A DNA stretch of 44,929 nt from Hydnum rufescens UP504 (taxonomy: Eukaryota > Basidiomycota > Agaricomycetes > Cantharellales > Hydnaceae), in contig MU128996.1 in NCBI GenBank assembly GCA_014904985.1, forward strand, positions 186,418 to 231,346. The letters run 5' to 3'. The translations under genes were made by a program, and so were the position numbers. The notes beneath the pieces were generated by a model. It was not told the DNA's origin. It saw only the letters and a program-made list of their open reading frames with translations, and searched no databases. Positions 43,791-44,929 of this stretch are shown here, piece after piece (the first letter of the stretch is position 1; each line of letters begins with the position of its first letter).

Positions 43791-44929
43791 ATGGGTTGCT
43801 CATGTTCATGCATCGACGCGTCTTCCGAACGTGTTGTCTCAATGCCTTTGGGATTGGAAGGACATTCCCAGCCAGCCCCGACGATTTCGACGAACATGGT
43901 CAACGTGCCACACCCTTGTGTCCGTGATACAACTCATGAAATGACTGTTCAACGGCAGCCCAATAAAACTGTTCTCGTCCAGGGGTCCGTGAGCACACCC
44001 GGTGCGTTGTACACTTCGCGAGGGTGTCGCCGCGAGTGTGGCGCGCTGTTTTCACTTAGTAATCATTGGGCAATACGTTGCAGATTCTCAGTCACGAACT
44101 GCCCCCACTCACCAGCTGGGACTTGATATTCCGTCGGATGTGTTCGCAGAGAATACACCATCTCGATACCCCAAGGCGTTCGTTTCCATCGACTTTGGCA
44201 CTACATACTCGGGTGTTTCGTATGCGATATCTAGTCCTGGAGAAGTCCGCCAGATACTCGCATGGCCGGGGTCCACCCATTACTTTTCCAAGATTCCTAC
44301 ATGCCTCGTCTATGATGCCCTAGGCGACATCCGTGCTTGGGGTCTCGAGGCAACAGACATGAGGCTGAAGAAAGGCTGGGTACGGTGTGAATGGTAAGCC
44401 CGTTTCTTAGTTCCTCTAGTATAAGGCGGAGACACGAAATTCAATTCGATGGATAGGTTCAAGTTGTGGCTAGATCCGAGCTCGGCACCGAGCACCATCC
44501 TTGAGTCCAGATTCTTTCAGGTGGAGTTCGCCTTACACATCTCCTTCAAACCCTTGTTATTCACCTTATTTTAGCCCCCCAAGAATGTTGTGGGTTTGGT
44601 GGCAGACTATCTTTCTTGCCTATGGACGGTGCGGGCAAATCATTCAGGGACGCCACACCTTCCTAACCCAATTTTCATCCTCAGCATGCGAAGAATCAGA
44701 TTCATCGAGAAAATGGCTCTTGCTCATTAAGTGCGTTGCGGTTGTGTGTGTTTCTGTTTGCGAGAGCTGAATTTCAATCATCACCAGGCCATGCCGAGGT
44801 ATACCTAAGTATGTTACAATCATCGCTTCCTTCACTTTGTTTCTGATATAACCCTCGATTCCAGCCGTTCCTTCATCATGGGATCTGCGCGCAACTTTGT
44901 TTCTTCGGGAGGCCGCCATTAAAGCGTAG
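43791..44929 (+). CDS. Hsp70-like (HSPA12-type) ATPase-domain gene D', 5' part, cut by the window edge
   Basis: Six exons keep one frame to the edge: 43791-44025, 44084-44393, 44457-44520, 44575-44628, 44685-44730 and 44865-44925, about 257 residues. The start MGCSCSCIDASS fits N-myristoylation at Gly2 (Ser6 present) with Cys3, Cys5 and Cys7 available for palmitoylation, so a membrane-bound protein is likely. A variable leader of about 90 residues is followed by VSIDFGTTYSGVSYAIS, the ATP phosphate-1 loop of the Hsp70/actin fold and the most canonical one in the window. Then come PTCLVYDALGDIRAWGLEA, LKKGWVRCEW, KNVVGLVADYLSCLW and LTVPSSWDLRATLFLREAAI, a typical Hsp70-like segment. Exon lengths of 64, 46 and 61 nt are shared with gene A. 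No lesion is visible. The phosphate-2 and adenosine motifs should lie outside the window. Confidence 0.85.

Larger units (their letters stand above)
24785..44929. repeat. Tandem segmental duplication, unit II (runs off the window)
   Basis: This is the second copy of the block described at 2005-21730. It has lost the second F-box gene and the Hsp70-like fragment found at 9363-12001 in unit I. It has gained an LTR-flanked cassette, a pogo-like element, a long-TIR element, two solo LTRs, a Mutator-like element and a 120-bp MITE. Its last gene, D', is cut by the window edge, so the block continues to the right. Confidence 0.85.

Noticed and set aside
1..44929. tRNA, rRNA or CRISPR features
   Set aside because: I found no cloverleaf with conserved T-loop bases, no rRNA-like stretches and no regularly spaced repeats.

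Overview
The window looks like a stretch of a filamentous fungal genome, most likely an agaricomycete basidiomycete. Genes are split by many short introns (mostly 50-60 nt, GT-AG with some GC-AG). The F-box proteins have the typical mushroom architecture (N-terminal F-box, then a long divergent C-terminal part). Hsp70-like ATPase-domain genes of the HSPA12-like kind are repeated many times, and the spacers hold solo LTRs and small terminal-inverted-repeat elements. I see no bacterial operon features, rRNA, tRNA or CRISPR.

The window is essentially two copies of one ~22-23 kb block in tandem. Unit I runs from about 2005 to 21730 and unit II from about 24785 to the right edge, offset by about 22.8 kb on the left and 23.4 kb on the right. 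Each unit reads: end of an F-box gene (+), Hsp70-like gene type A (-), ~2 kb spacer, F-box gene (+), Hsp70-like gene type B (-), ~2-3 kb spacer, Hsp70-like gene type C (+), short spacer, Hsp70-like gene type D (+). Unit I also keeps an extra F-box gene (F3) and an Hsp70-like fragment. In unit II the corresponding part was lost, and an LTR-flanked cassette and a pogo-like element now sit there.

The two gene families are arranged again and again as convergent pairs, F-box 3' end facing Hsp70-like 3' end. Eight Hsp70-like copies (A, B, C, D and A', B', C', D') plus one fragment are recognisable. They share exon-intron boundaries, an N-terminal Met-Gly-x-x-x-Ser start that fits N-myristoylation, the nucleotide-binding motifs IDFGxxxSGVSY, LTVPSxWD, (D/N)AGGATVD and LLVGGFSxNxYLFQRI, and a short C-terminal tail. 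Most carry lesions: A lacks one base at exon 3, A' lacks one base in exon 1, C and C' share a large internal deletion, and D has a hyperdivergent middle. D' is clean from its start to the window edge. Among the F-box genes only F3 (10290-12001) can be spliced into one 494-codon frame; F1, F2, F4 and two smaller pieces are relics.

Unit II has gained most of the mobile elements. Because the other unit still holds the empty site, several can be delimited to the base: a long-TIR element with TA target duplication (35293-36274), a solo LTR with target duplication TTTGC (36370-37015), a Mutator-like element with a 10-bp duplication (38127-38932), a 120-bp MITE with AAT duplication (40023-40142) and a solo LTR (40895-41116). 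Unit I has its own private foldback MITE (16758-16874). The locus is best read as a fast-evolving, birth-and-death cluster of paired F-box and Hsp70-like genes. A shared function of the pairs, possibly at a membrane and linked to ubiquitin ligase adaptors, is an inference from layout and motifs only.
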